Shown here in pieces: positions 34,238 through 43,120 of a stretch of 64,000 nucleotides of DNA. Origin of the DNA: Lewinellaceae bacterium (lineage in GTDB: Bacteria; Bacteroidota; Bacteroidia; Chitinophagales; Saprospiraceae); assembly GCA_016710765.1 (NCBI GenBank), contig JADJUJ010000001.1:434001-498000 (forward strand), read 5' to 3'. The stretch's first letter is position 1. Every line of letters starts with the position of its first letter. The notes beneath the pieces were generated by a model, which was given only the letters and a program-made list of their open reading frames with translations, did no database searches and was not told the origin of the DNA. The translations under genes and the position numbers were made by a program.

Positions 34238-35386
34238 TCAACTATTTTCCAACAGCAATTCGGCGCCTTCTTGCCCAATAAGGGTGCCAATGGCAACACC
34301 CATGCCGCTCAGCCGAACGGAAACGGTCACATTGCGGGAAACCTGTTCCACGATAGGCTTTTTTTCGGGGCCTAAACCCATGATCCCGGTCCACCAAGCA
34401 TCAACATCCACGATTTGATCCGGGCAAATAACCCTACGGAGCAGCGCGACCAGTGAGGTGCGAATGAGTTCGTTGGGGCCAAATTCGTCTGTCTGTTCTT
34501 CGCCGCTATCCAGGTTGCGCCCACCGCCAAGCAAAATGCGACCATCAATGTTTCGGAAATAATAATAACCACGGTCGTAGTGAAAACAGCCTTCCACTTT
34601 TAGCCCTGGAATGGGTTGTGAAATCAGGACCTGGTTTCGGGCAGGTGAAACCTCCAGTTGGGGCAGGAGTTTTCGTGCAAATCCGTTCACGGCTACCAGC
34701 ACTTTTGGCACCTCAATGGTCCAGCCAAACGCCGTTTTGAGTTCTACGCCCTGGCTGCTGTCTTCCAAAGCGCTGATTTCCACCCCATTCAGGATGGGTA
34801 TTCCCAATGCTTTGGCTTTTTGCAGCAATGCCGCCATCATTTTCCCGGTGTGTACCTGGCCTTCCGGCTGGTTGAGCAGCAGGTGGCGCACCCCTTGAAA
34901 GCCAAATTTTTCGATGCGGTCATCGGCTTGGATATATACTTCCCGGTGGCCTGTGATGGCGCCAATTTTTCGGTTGAAATCCGGCATGGCTTGCAGGCAA
35001 TCCTGATAAGCATCCTCCTCGTCGTCGGTAAACATTTCATAACCGCCAAGGGTCTGAAAATCCAATTCCGCATCACCCACCATGCTGCGCAGGTTCTGCA
35101 ACCCTCGCCAGCGTTTTTCAATCACAGTGAGGAGTTCATCTTCTGACAAGTGGGTAAGGTCGTCCAGCAATTCCGTCAGGGAGCCAAAGCAGGCAAAACC
35201 GGCGTTTCTGGTGCTGGCACCCGTGGGGAGCATCCCGCGCTCAAACACCGTTACCTGCAGATCAGGGCGCAGTGTTTTGAGTTGAATGGCGGCCGTCAGA
35301 CCAACAATGCCACTGCCTATTACAGCCACATCGATTGGTTTAAGAAAAGTCTCCTTTTCCCAATAGCTCAGATTGTATTTAAACAT
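34238..35386 (-). CDS. FAD-dependent oxidoreductase, DAO/PuuB-like
   Basis: 382 residues. After MFKYNLSYWEKETF comes the FAD motif VAVIGSGIVGLTAAIQL (about 19-35) and FERGMLPTGASTRNAGFACFG, the region found in D-amino-acid oxidase and gamma-glutamylputrescine oxidase relatives. Near the C-terminus WWTGIMGLGPEKKPIVE and LSGMGVAIGT complete the fold. No signal peptide is present. The substrate is an amino acid or amine by family, not proven. It converges on the ion channel gene with only 19 bases between the stops. Confidence 0.85.
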   Translation of the reverse strand: MFKYNLSYWEKETFLKPIDVAVIGSGIVGLTAAIQLKTLRPDLQVTVFERGMLPTGASTRNAGFACFGSLTELLDDLTHLSEDELLTVIEKRWRGLQNLRSMVGDAELDFQTLGGYEMFTDDEEDAYQDCLQAMPDFNRKIGAITGHREVYIQADDRIEKFGFQGVRHLLLNQPEGQVHTGKMMAALLQKAKALGIPILNGVEISALEDSSQGVELKTAFGWTIEVPKVLVAVNGFARKLLPQLEVSPARNQVLISQPIPGLKVEGCFHYDRGYYYFRNIDGRILLGGGRNLDSGEEQTDEFGPNELIRTSLVALLRRVICPDQIVDVDAWWTGIMGLGPEKKPIVEQVSRNVTVSVRLSGMGVAIGTLIGQEGAELLLENS

Positions 35387-35517
35387 AATAGCGAAAGCGT
35401 TGGCAATACAGATTAGGGCGGTTGCAAAAATTGACCTTTAAACGCAAAGTTTTGTTATAAATTACAGAAAATTTGGACCAAACTGTGCTTTATCGGCCTT
35501 CGGCTTTGTTCTTGTGG

Positions 35518-35525
35518 TAGGTTTG
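35518..35525 (+). promoter_or_regulatory. -7 element for the Gfo/Idh/MocA gene
   Basis: TAGGTTTG matches TAnnTTTG, 30 bases ahead of the ATG at 35556. No clear -33 box. Confidence 0.35.
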
Positions 35526-35555
35526 CACCATTGACAAACACCAAAAACGACTTAA

Positions 35556-36547
35556 ATGGCATCAACCATCAACTGGGGAATCATTGGGCTTGGACGTATT
35601 GCCCGAAAATTTGCCGACGACCTGAAACGCGTTCCCAACGCCCGTTTGCATGCTGTAGCCTCCACCGATACAAGCCGCGCCAGGGCTTTTGCCGACGAAT
35701 TTGGCGCCACGCACGCCTATGGCAATTACGAGGCCATGGCCAACTGCCCCAATCTGGATGTTGTGTACATCGCTACCCCACACACCTTGCACGCCGCCGC
35801 CGCCATGATTACGCTGAATGCCGGCATTGCCACCCTCGTAGAAAAGCCCTTTGCCATGCATTATGGAGAGGCCATACGGATGGTAGAAACCGCACGGCGG
35901 CATCGCGCATTTTTGATGGAAGCCTTGTGGACCCGGTTTATTCCAGGGGTACAATTTGCGTTAGACCAGGCGGAGCAAGGCGCTGTTGGCCCAATACACA
36001 CCGTCAAATCCGATTTTGGGTTTCGCACAGCGCCCGACCCCAGTTCCCGGCTCTTTAATCCGGCGCTGGGTGGCGGATCGCTGCTCGATATAGGGATTTA
36101 TCCAACGCTGCTTGCACTATCGGTTTTTGGTAAACCGGAAGACGAGCATATCCAGGCTGCCGCCACTTTTACGCCAGCGGGTGTCGACGAGTCCTGTGCC
36201 TTTTCCTTTCAATATCCTGAAACAGGCTGGCCATAGGGCATTCTACGCTGGCGGCCTTCACGCCCATTGAAGCTTATCTGTATGGCAGCGAAGGACATAT
36301 TTATTTGCATCCACGCTGGCACCACACGCAAAAAGTGAGCATTACCAAGTACATCGATGGGAAGCAGCAGGAACCAGAAACACAAGCGTTCCCCTACGAA
36401 GGCTGGGGCTACCAGTTTGAAGCCGAACACGTGATGCAATGCATGGAAGAAGGGTGGATGGAAAGCGATATTGTCCCCCTGGATTTTTCCCTGGATCTTT
36501 GCGCTACCCTAGATGCTATTCGCGAGCGGATCGGACTGCGGTACTGA
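35556..36547 (+). CDS. Gfo/Idh/MocA family oxidoreductase (frameshift near 36222)
   Basis: The frame from ATG 35556 ends at a TAG at 36234, but the family sequence continues in another frame to 36547. One extra A in GAAAC (36219-36223) restores YPENRLAIGHSTLAAF and a protein of about 330 residues. The N-terminal Rossmann fold (WGIIGLGRIARKFA at 7-20) and the EKPFA motif (near 93, with the conserved Lys) are typical, as is GGGSLLDIGIYP (Asp/His-type catalytic region). Relatives are NAD(P)-dependent sugar or dihydrodiol dehydrogenases in the cytoplasm. It stands alone. Confidence 0.85.
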
Positions 36548-36615
36548 GTTGGTTTTTAGGTGCTGGGGGTTGGTCTTTGGATTTCCAGGAACAAATAAAC
36601 CACAGCAGCGCTATA

Positions 36616-37435
36616 ATTTGATTTTAAACCGCAACGCACATCTTTGCAGCGCCCTAATTTTAGGCCCGTAGAGCCGGCATTATGGTAGCAACCCGCAAAT
36701 TGTGTTCTCGAATGCGGTAGGTATGGCTCCAGTAATGACACCGCCGAGGTATTCAGGTTCGCTCCCGGCTATAATATGCCAGCCATTCGGGCTTTTCTTG
36801 TTATCGCGTCCCCCCAAGGGATATCATTACAGTGCTCCATTTTTAGGCTCGTAGGGCCGATATTATGGTAGCAACCCGCAAGTGTGTTCTCGAATGCCGT
36901 GGTATGACATTAAGCCGCTGGCATTTGGGCAAATTTCACCTTTGCATCTGCAATTTGGGGCTGCTTCAATGAAAACAACCATGAATCGTCAATATTGCAA
37001 TGCCAGCCACGGCATTCCGTAAATTGAGCCTGGGAATACTCCATAATGCCGGCCCTAGGGCGGAAATCAATACCGTAAAGTTGTGTGCAAACCGTAGCCC
37101 GAAGGGGTGACATACTAAGCGCCCACAAACGCACCCATCGCTATTAAACCACCCCAACCGGCTAAATACCCCGCCCAACACCTTTCTGCATCTGCTTTCA
37201 ACCAATTTTGGAGCACATTGGCATATACGCCGCGAAAATCGATGTTGTACTGCAGGTCGCCATGGTCGAGGTTTTGCAGGTCCGGGAGTGCGTTGAGGAG
37301 TCCTTTTTGCCGCAAACGACCGCCCATGAAAAACATCTGATTGGCCGTACCATGGTCGGTGCCCCCACTGGCATTTTGCGACACCCGTCGCCCAAACTCA
37401 GAAAAGGTCATCACCAGAACCTCCTGCCAAAGACC
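36616..37435. repeat. Tandem duplication, left copy (degenerate)
   Basis: These 820 bases repeat in 37436-38266 (831 bases). The copy holds ~480 bases of repeat-rich spacer followed by the complement of the last ~320 bases of the DUF1501 gene (37115-37435, minus). Relative to the right copy it has many single-base changes and a net loss of 11 bases. Inside it, a ~70-base word (around TATTATGGTAGCAACCCGCA) occurs directly at about 36654-36727 and 36838-36908 and in diverged inverted form at about 36993-37063. Its DUF1501 fragment keeps the intact reading GTANQMFFMGGRLRQK but ends in scrambled residues. Confidence 0.85.
37115..37435 (-). pseudogene. Duplicated 3' fragment of the DUF1501 gene
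   Basis: On the minus strand this reads MTFSEFGRRVSQNASGGTDHG and onward, nearly identical to the C-terminal ~100 residues of the gene at 37974-39193. There is no start region and the last codons are altered by small deletions. It is a by-product of the tandem duplication, not a functional gene. Confidence 0.85.
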
Positions 37436-38266
37436 ATTTGATTTTAAACCTCAACGCACATCTTTGCAGCGCCCTAATTTTAGGCCCGTAGAGCCGGCAT
37501 TATGGTAGCAACCCGCAAATTGTGTTCTCGAATGCCGTGGTATGGCTCCAGTAATGACACCGCCGAGGTATTCAGGTTCGCTCCCGGCTATAATATGCCA
37601 GCCATTCGGGCTTTTCTTGTTATCGCGTCCCCCCAAGGGATATCATTACAGTGCTCCATTTTTAGGCTCGTAGGGCCGATATTATGGTAGCAACCCGCAA
37701 ATTGTGTTCTCGAATGCCGTGGTATGACATTAAGCCGCTGGCATTTGGGCAAATTTCACCTTTGCATCTGCAATTTGGGGCTGCTTCGAATGAAAACAAC
37801 CATGAATCGTCAATATTGTAATGCCATGCCTACGGCATTCCGTAAATTGAGCCTGCGGAATACTACCATAATGCCGGCCCTACGGGCCTGGAAATCCAAT
37901 ACCGTAAAGTTGTGTGCAAACCGTAGCCCGAAGGGGTGACATACTATAGCGCCCACAAACGCACCCATCGCTATTAAACCACCCCAACCGGCTTAAAATA
38001 CCCGCCCAACACCTTTTCTGCATCTGCTTTCAACCAATTTTGGAGTACATTGGCATATACGCCGCGAAAATCGATGTTGTACTGCAGGTCGCCTTGGTCG
38101 AGGTTTTGCAGATCCGGGAGTTCATTGATGAGCCCTTTTTGCCGCAAGCGGCCACCCATAAAAACATCTGATTTGCCGTACCGTGGTCGGTACCCCCGCT
38201 GGCATTCTGCGACACCCGTCGCCCAAACTCAGAAAAGGTCATCACCAGAACATCCTGCCAAAGGCC
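37436..38266. repeat. Tandem duplication, right copy (joined to the full DUF1501 gene)
   Basis: This is the better-preserved copy. It begins with the same ATTTGATTTTAAACC word as 36616. It contains the spacer words at about 37474-37548, 37658-37728 and (inverted) 37815-37890, with palindromic GGCCCTACGGGCC and AATGCC...GGCATT. It runs into the true 3' end of the DUF1501 gene. The copy junction CAAAGACC|ATTTG resembles CAAAGGCCATTG at 38260-38270, a microhomology that could have mediated the duplication. The spacer itself (37436-37973) has no gene. Confidence 0.85.
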
Positions 38267-39193
38267 ATTGGCTTTCATATCCTTGGTAAAGGCCTCGAGT
38301 GCATCGTTCATCTCCTGAAACAAACGCTGCTGCTGGTTTTGCTGATTGATGTGGGTATCAAAACTGCCATGGGAAACATAGTACACGGAAGTATCGGTAT
38401 CAGCCAAGATCAAGGAGGCTATGGTTTGGAATTGTTTGCCCAAACCATTGTTGGGGTAACCGGATCCCGTTGGTTTGGCCTTGCTTTTTTCATACAAATA
38501 ATCGGCCGATGCAATGGTCTCCGACATTGTTTTGTACAAATATCCCACAGGGGTTTCCTCATCGTGCAGCTGGCCCGATGGAGAATCTGCAGGGCCGCGG
38601 TGCGCTGCTGCGTAGTCGGCGAAATAGGGACTGTGCGCCGTTTCGTACAAGCGCTTGGCATCCTGCAGTGCCAGTCCCTTTAGGTCATTACCTTTCAGCG
38701 CCATACTGAGGGTATCATCAATTTCCAATCCTGCTGTTGGCCGGCCAGCGCATTGAGCATCGAGGTAACGGCCCAGCCAGCCAGTGCTCCAGTATTCGTT
38801 GGCGGGGCTGGCACTCTGCCAGATGTCCATGCTGCGAAAATGGGAGCGGTCGGGGTTCGGATAGCCCACATTGTGCAGGATACCAAGTTCACCCTTGTCG
38901 TACAAACCCTTCATAACTGTCAAAGCAGGGTGAAGCCCGGCCTCGTCGGTTAACGTCAACGCCTGGTCCCGCTGGATACCGATGCGGGGCCGCTCGCGGT
39001 AATAAATGTCGTTGCGGGTGGGTATGACGGTATTCAAGCCATCATTACCCCCACTGAGTTGCAGCACCACCAAGATGCGGCCGTTGCGAGCCAAGGCACC
39101 CGGCCGTTGCATGCCGTGCAGGAAACGAGGCAACCATAGGGAGGCGGTAGCCAGCGAGGCAGTTTGAAGGAATTTTCTGCGTTTTATCAGCAT
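37974..39193 (-). CDS. Tat-exported DUF1501 protein (frameshift near 38160)
   Basis: About 406 residues after repair. A Tat signal (KRRKFLQTASLATASLWLP) is followed by the DUF1501 domain: VVLQLSGGNDGLNTV (about 42-56), DRSHFRSMDIWQSA, SHGSFDTHINQQNQQQ and FSEFGRRVSQNASGGTDHGT. A base is missing after the T-run that encodes MFF (38159/38160). The duplicate copy at 37350 keeps it, giving MFFMGGRL, and the frame then continues to YFKPVGVV at 37974. DUF1501 proteins are predicted periplasmic sulfatase-fold proteins, usually paired with DUF1800, as here (75 bases upstream). Function unknown. Confidence 0.88.
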
Positions 39194-39268
39194 CGTTTTA
39201 TGTATTCACCGTGATCGTCTGTGTGCGCTATGTGACACCCCTTTTGTGTGCTATGTGGTTAAATCAAA

Positions 39269-40702
39269 TCAACACAACTGATATTCCGGTGTCGCCATCA
39301 ACTGCACCATAGTGGTCTTTATCTGGTCGTCGTGGTCAGACCTATTCGTGTACCGCTCCAGAACGCCGCGCGGTGGGCTTGCATTCGGGATCTGCCACAG
39401 CATCCGGGCCACGGCTGGAATGAGTTCATCCGATTCCGTACTGCGGAATTCATCCAACAAGGGTTTCCAGTCGGGGGTTAGCTTCAACCGGCGTCTGCGC
39501 CGTTCGAGGGCATCGTCGCGCATGCCCATATCGGTATCGTCGTCCGATTTGGTACGCACATCCAGTTCCGCACTGTCGAGCAATAGTTGTGGAATGCGCA
39601 GGCGCAACATAAGCGAGGAGCTGTCGATCCACTGCCGGCCTCCTGGCCAACCCGCTACATTGGGCGGATAGAACAAGACCTGCCCGAGGGCCTTTTGCAA
39701 CAACAACTGCGATTCCGGATTGCCGACCTGCATGGGCACGGCGCGCCGGATGCCCGCCCAGAGTTCGATAGGTGATTTTATTTTGGCGCCCATGTTGGCT
39801 GGCTCGTAAAACCAGTCGCTGGTGAAAATCGCGTCCAGCAACCCCATGATATCGTATTTGCTTCTGAAAAAAACATCCGCGAGCTGATCAATGCGCGCTT
39901 CGGGTAACTGCTCTTCATTGATCAGGAAACGATACAGTTTGCGGGTAATAAAACGGGCTGTTTGGGGTTGTTCCAACAGGATGTCCAGCACCGCATCGCC
40001 TTCGAAGTTGCCGGTTTTGCCGAGCAGCATTTTGGGGTCATCGTCATGAAACTGGCGGCGAAACACAAAGTCTCCGTTCAGCTCGAACCCCCAGCCGGTA
40101 AAGGCCCGCGCGGCTTCCTTGACATCGTATTCAGAATAGTTGCCCCGCCCTAGTGTGAAGAGTTCCATCACCTCCCGGGCGAAGTTTTCGTTAGGATGTT
40201 TTTTCTTGTTTTGTTGGTTGTTGAGAAATGCCAGCATCGCAGCGCTTTTGGATACTTCGCGGAGCAGGGTGCCGAAATTTCCAAGGGCATTTTTCCGAAT
40301 TACCTGCAACATTTGCTGTTGGTACAGAATATTGATGTTGAGGCTGGCGAAGTGGCCGTGCCAGAAAAAAGCCATTTTCTCGCGGAGTTGGGCTTCTGAA
40401 TGCACCATCTCCTCCAGCCAGCGCAGGTTGAGGTTTTTGATACCGTCTTTGCTGGCCTGGCGGAGTTTCTTTTTCTGTTCTTTATCCAGGGTGTCCGACT
40501 GCATTTTCCCAATAGCGCCGGCGCCCTGCAGCAAGCCGGTAACGGCGTTGTCGGCCACGTCCAGGTATTCCGGCACTTTTGCGGAGGCCTTTTTTATAGT
40601 GGGCCACCAGGCGGCTTCCGACAATTTTTCCCATTGCTTTCGCTCCGTGGTGGCAGGGCCGAAGCCCGTTCGCCAGAGCAGGTGCTGAAGTTTTGCTTGC
40701 AT
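39269..40702 (-). CDS. DUF1800 family protein
   Basis: 477 residues with the family blocks LLWRTGFGPA (8-17), EKMAFFWHGHFAS (about 108-120), NENFAREVMELFTLGRGNYSE (split here as NENFAREVMELF and TLGRGNYSE, near 171-191), DVKEAARAFTGWGF and YPPNVAGWPGG. It is upstream of the DUF1501 gene in the same direction, and the two are a well-known pair of unknown function in Bacteroidota and Planctomycetes. No signal peptide is obvious at the N-terminus. Confidence 0.9.
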   Translation of the reverse strand: MQAKLQHLLWRTGFGPATTERKQWEKLSEAAWWPTIKKASAKVPEYLDVADNAVTGLLQGAGAIGKMQSDTLDKEQKKKLRQASKDGIKNLNLRWLEEMVHSEAQLREKMAFFWHGHFASLNINILYQQQMLQVIRKNALGNFGTLLREVSKSAAMLAFLNNQQNKKKHPNENFAREVMELFTLGRGNYSEYDVKEAARAFTGWGFELNGDFVFRRQFHDDDPKMLLGKTGNFEGDAVLDILLEQPQTARFITRKLYRFLINEEQLPEARIDQLADVFFRSKYDIMGLLDAIFTSDWFYEPANMGAKIKSPIELWAGIRRAVPMQVGNPESQLLLQKALGQVLFYPPNVAGWPGGRQWIDSSSLMLRLRIPQLLLDSAELDVRTKSDDDTDMGMRDDALERRRRRLKLTPDWKPLLDEFRSTESDELIPAVARMLWQIPNASPPRGVLERYTNRSDHDDQIKTTMVQLMATPEYQLC

Positions 40703-40872
40703 GCAGATGGTTGTTTTACCAATGTAACACGCAATATAGACGACGTCTGGTGTGATAAGTTAAAGCCTTAACCTAATTTTAAATGGGGTGGTGGGCTTGG
40801 TCAATAGGACTTTGTTAGGTTTCGAAGTCATAACTGGGTAGAGGCAAAAGCCCAAAGGCTAACACCTGGAAT

Positions 40873-42417
40873 TTACTCTCCCATCCCCTTCCCATCCAAA
40901 ATACCCAAAATCCAGCGCCATTGGCGTTCGTAAGGTACCACTTCCAGTTCGTAGCTGCGATCGATGATATCGGAGCTGACACCCGACATTTTCTCCAGCC
41001 AGGCACCGGCTTCTTTTTCGATATTACAGACCACGTAGCCATTTTTAGGAATCAGCTCCAGGAGCCGGATGAAGCAATTGGTCCGGTGATGCTCGGAGCC
41101 GGCGTCGAGGTTGCGCTGACGGTATTTCCGAAGGGCTTCCACGCGGTTGTCGAACTCCTCGAAACGCTGGTCGAGCAGGAGGAACATGGCCTGGGCAATG
41201 AGCACCGGGATGTTAGCGCCGCGCTTGTCCTGACTAAACAGCGGCAGGTCGTTGAGCCAGGAACTGAGCCGAAAATTTTCTACATCGCCTTTTTCGCGGG
41301 GCGAAAGCTGGAGTACATTGGCCTTGGCCAACAGACTTAGATAGCCTTTTACCACGAGCCAGGACTCCTGGTCCATCGAAGAAATTTGCGTAAAATTCTT
41401 GTTGCGAAGGATGGATTTTTGGATTTCCCAGGCTTCGGAATACTTACCGGAATACATCAGGCAGACCACCAGAAGTTCGTTGGTCTTGAACCAATTCGAG
41501 TGCAGATCGGAAAGCAGGGGCAATAATTCGCGGCATTCTGTCTGGGCCTCCTCAAATCGGTTAAGCATGATAAGCGCCCCTGCAATCTGGTGAGAAAAGG
41601 CGATGATACAAAACAACGGCTCAAATGGTTTGCTGATAAAAAAGTCCTTTGCCTCCCGTGCTTTGCGGTATGCTGCCTCCCAGTTGTGCTCCAAAATACT
41701 GGCGTACAGGTCAATAATGCGGTAATAATATTGAAACACCACCGTGTCAACTTTTGCAGCATAGGGTTTTAGCGGAAGCAACAGCTGCCGGGCCTCTTCC
41801 GCGTGTTCGCGGCGAAAGCCTTTTTTTCTGGTAAGGGGCAGGATGAGCCCCTCATACGATTCTCGGGCCAGCAATTCCGCCAGGTACAGCGCCTTGTACT
41901 GTTCGTATTGTTCCTTCCGCTGCAGGTAGGTTTTTTGAAATTGCGGGTACGGAATTATCGAGGATTTTATGGACTTCAGGATCTCGAAAGCAATGTCAAC
42001 GTATTCAAATTGTATGGCGACCCGCAGTGCATTTTCTGCAATTTCGAGGAATGCCTGTCGGGCGCCCCGGTGCTGGAGTGATTTGGCCACAGCCCATTGT
42101 TGCATGAGGTTGGCGTATGCGCGGTTGTAATCGTTGAAGTCCGGCAGCGTAGTATCAATGAACAGAATAGAATTATAAAGCCGTTTCCGGGTTTCATTTT
42201 TAAAACGCTGGAATTTTTTAGACGCTGCCTCCATGCCGAAATGGAGCGCAATCTCCTCCTCGTTCGCCCACCGGCCCTCGCGGATGCCGGCATAGAGTTC
42301 GAAATACCGGTTCTCTTTTCGAAGTTCGGGTTCAGATTTGGGCGGATTGGTAATGACATCAATTTCCCGAACCTTATACCGGTCAAGGATTTGGATTACT
42401 TCACGGAGTGTTTCCAT
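40873..42417 (-). CDS. Large helical protein of unknown function
   Basis: 514 residues from METLREVIQIL (an ATG at 42426 is also in frame). There is no signal peptide or membrane segment. The sequence is almost entirely helical with TPR-like pairs, for example WEAAYRKAREAKDFF and YSGKYSEAWEIQKSIL. The segment NEEEIALHFGMEAASKKFQRF near 55-75 might be a helix-turn-helix. I recognise no family. The gene is alone between DUF1800 (-) and an AT-rich spacer with its promoter. Confidence 0.7.
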   Translation of the reverse strand: METLREVIQILDRYKVREIDVITNPPKSEPELRKENRYFELYAGIREGRWANEEEIALHFGMEAASKKFQRFKNETRKRLYNSILFIDTTLPDFNDYNRAYANLMQQWAVAKSLQHRGARQAFLEIAENALRVAIQFEYVDIAFEILKSIKSSIIPYPQFQKTYLQRKEQYEQYKALYLAELLARESYEGLILPLTRKKGFRREHAEEARQLLLPLKPYAAKVDTVVFQYYYRIIDLYASILEHNWEAAYRKAREAKDFFISKPFEPLFCIIAFSHQIAGALIMLNRFEEAQTECRELLPLLSDLHSNWFKTNELLVVCLMYSGKYSEAWEIQKSILRNKNFTQISSMDQESWLVVKGYLSLLAKANVLQLSPREKGDVENFRLSSWLNDLPLFSQDKRGANIPVLIAQAMFLLLDQRFEEFDNRVEALRKYRQRNLDAGSEHHRTNCFIRLLELIPKNGYVVCNIEKEAGAWLEKMSGVSSDIIDRSYELEVVPYERQWRWILGILDGKGMGE

Positions 42418-42426
42418 GGGATGCAA

Positions 42427-42848
42427 TTAAATCGATTATGGGCATTGGAAATGCCAGACAAGGTTTAAAATGAAAGCGAATTCACCGGTCGGTAGGATAA
42501 AATCAAGAACACAAATATTGAAAAAAAAACACTATAATTTCAAATTTAATATTTTCTCTTGCCGAACAATGAAGAATTTATAAATTTAAATAATATTTAA
42601 TGCATATTATATGGCCTGTTCTAATTTTGTCCAATTTTCCATGGAGCCGCTTTTGCAATACATAGAACAAATATGGCATGAAATATCAACTAAAACTACT
42701 GACAATCTGTTTGTTAGCAAAATAAGATGCAAGGCAATGGGTCAAATTTGATATGTTCCTAATGAGTCTTTGTTGCCTTTCATCTGCCGGGAAGGGGCTG
42801 CACTTTTGTCAAATCAATCCGCTATCATTTAACCAAATCCCTTGCCGT
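42427..42848. other. AT-rich spacer without a gene; holds a minus-strand promoter
   Basis: I see no credible gene in these 422 bases. On the minus strand TAAATTTG (42541-42548) with TTG 18 bases upstream (42567-42569) forms a reasonable Bacteroidota promoter for the helical protein, with a leader of ~120 bases. The rest is AT-rich. Confidence 0.45.
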
Positions 42849-43061
42849 ATGCTACCCTGGTTTATTTACTTACTCATCCAATGGGGCTATCTCAGCACCG
42901 AATCACAGTGGTTCAACCTCAGCCCGCAACAACAACATCAGTATGAAATAATTATCAATGATGTGCCGGTTACGGACGTTTCTTTACCGGAACAAATCCT
43001 GCAATTGAACGAGGCTGATTTATTTAATCCACAAAATTTACCCTGTTCTGATCTGAGTTAA
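42849..43061 (+). CDS. Possible small protein of unknown function
   Basis: 70 residues from the ATG at 42849. A short hydrophobic start (MLPWFIYLLIQWGY) could be a weak signal or anchor, and the rest is polar and ends in LPCSDLS. No family recognised. It lies 59 bases ahead of the serine hydrolase gene. Real expression is uncertain. Confidence 0.35.
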   Translation: MLPWFIYLLIQWGYLSTESQWFNLSPQQQHQYEIIINDVPVTDVSLPEQILQLNEADLFNPQNLPCSDLS

Positions 43062-43120
43062 TTGTCCTTGCAGGGGCAGGGTTAGGAAGCCTACCTTTAT
43101 CCTCAAGAAAAAGAAACATC

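Noticed and set aside
37724..37939. Small + strand frame in the repeat spacer
   Set aside because: It is entirely within duplicated repeat sequence and is disrupted in the other copy.
36616..38266. CRISPR array
   Set aside because: The direct repeats are long, few and imperfect, without regular spacers or cas genes; this is a tandem duplication with REP-like words.
39205..39260. TGTGTGCTATGTG words between DUF1800 and DUF1501 as a repeat element
   Set aside because: Two imperfect copies only, no stable pairing; too little to call a feature.
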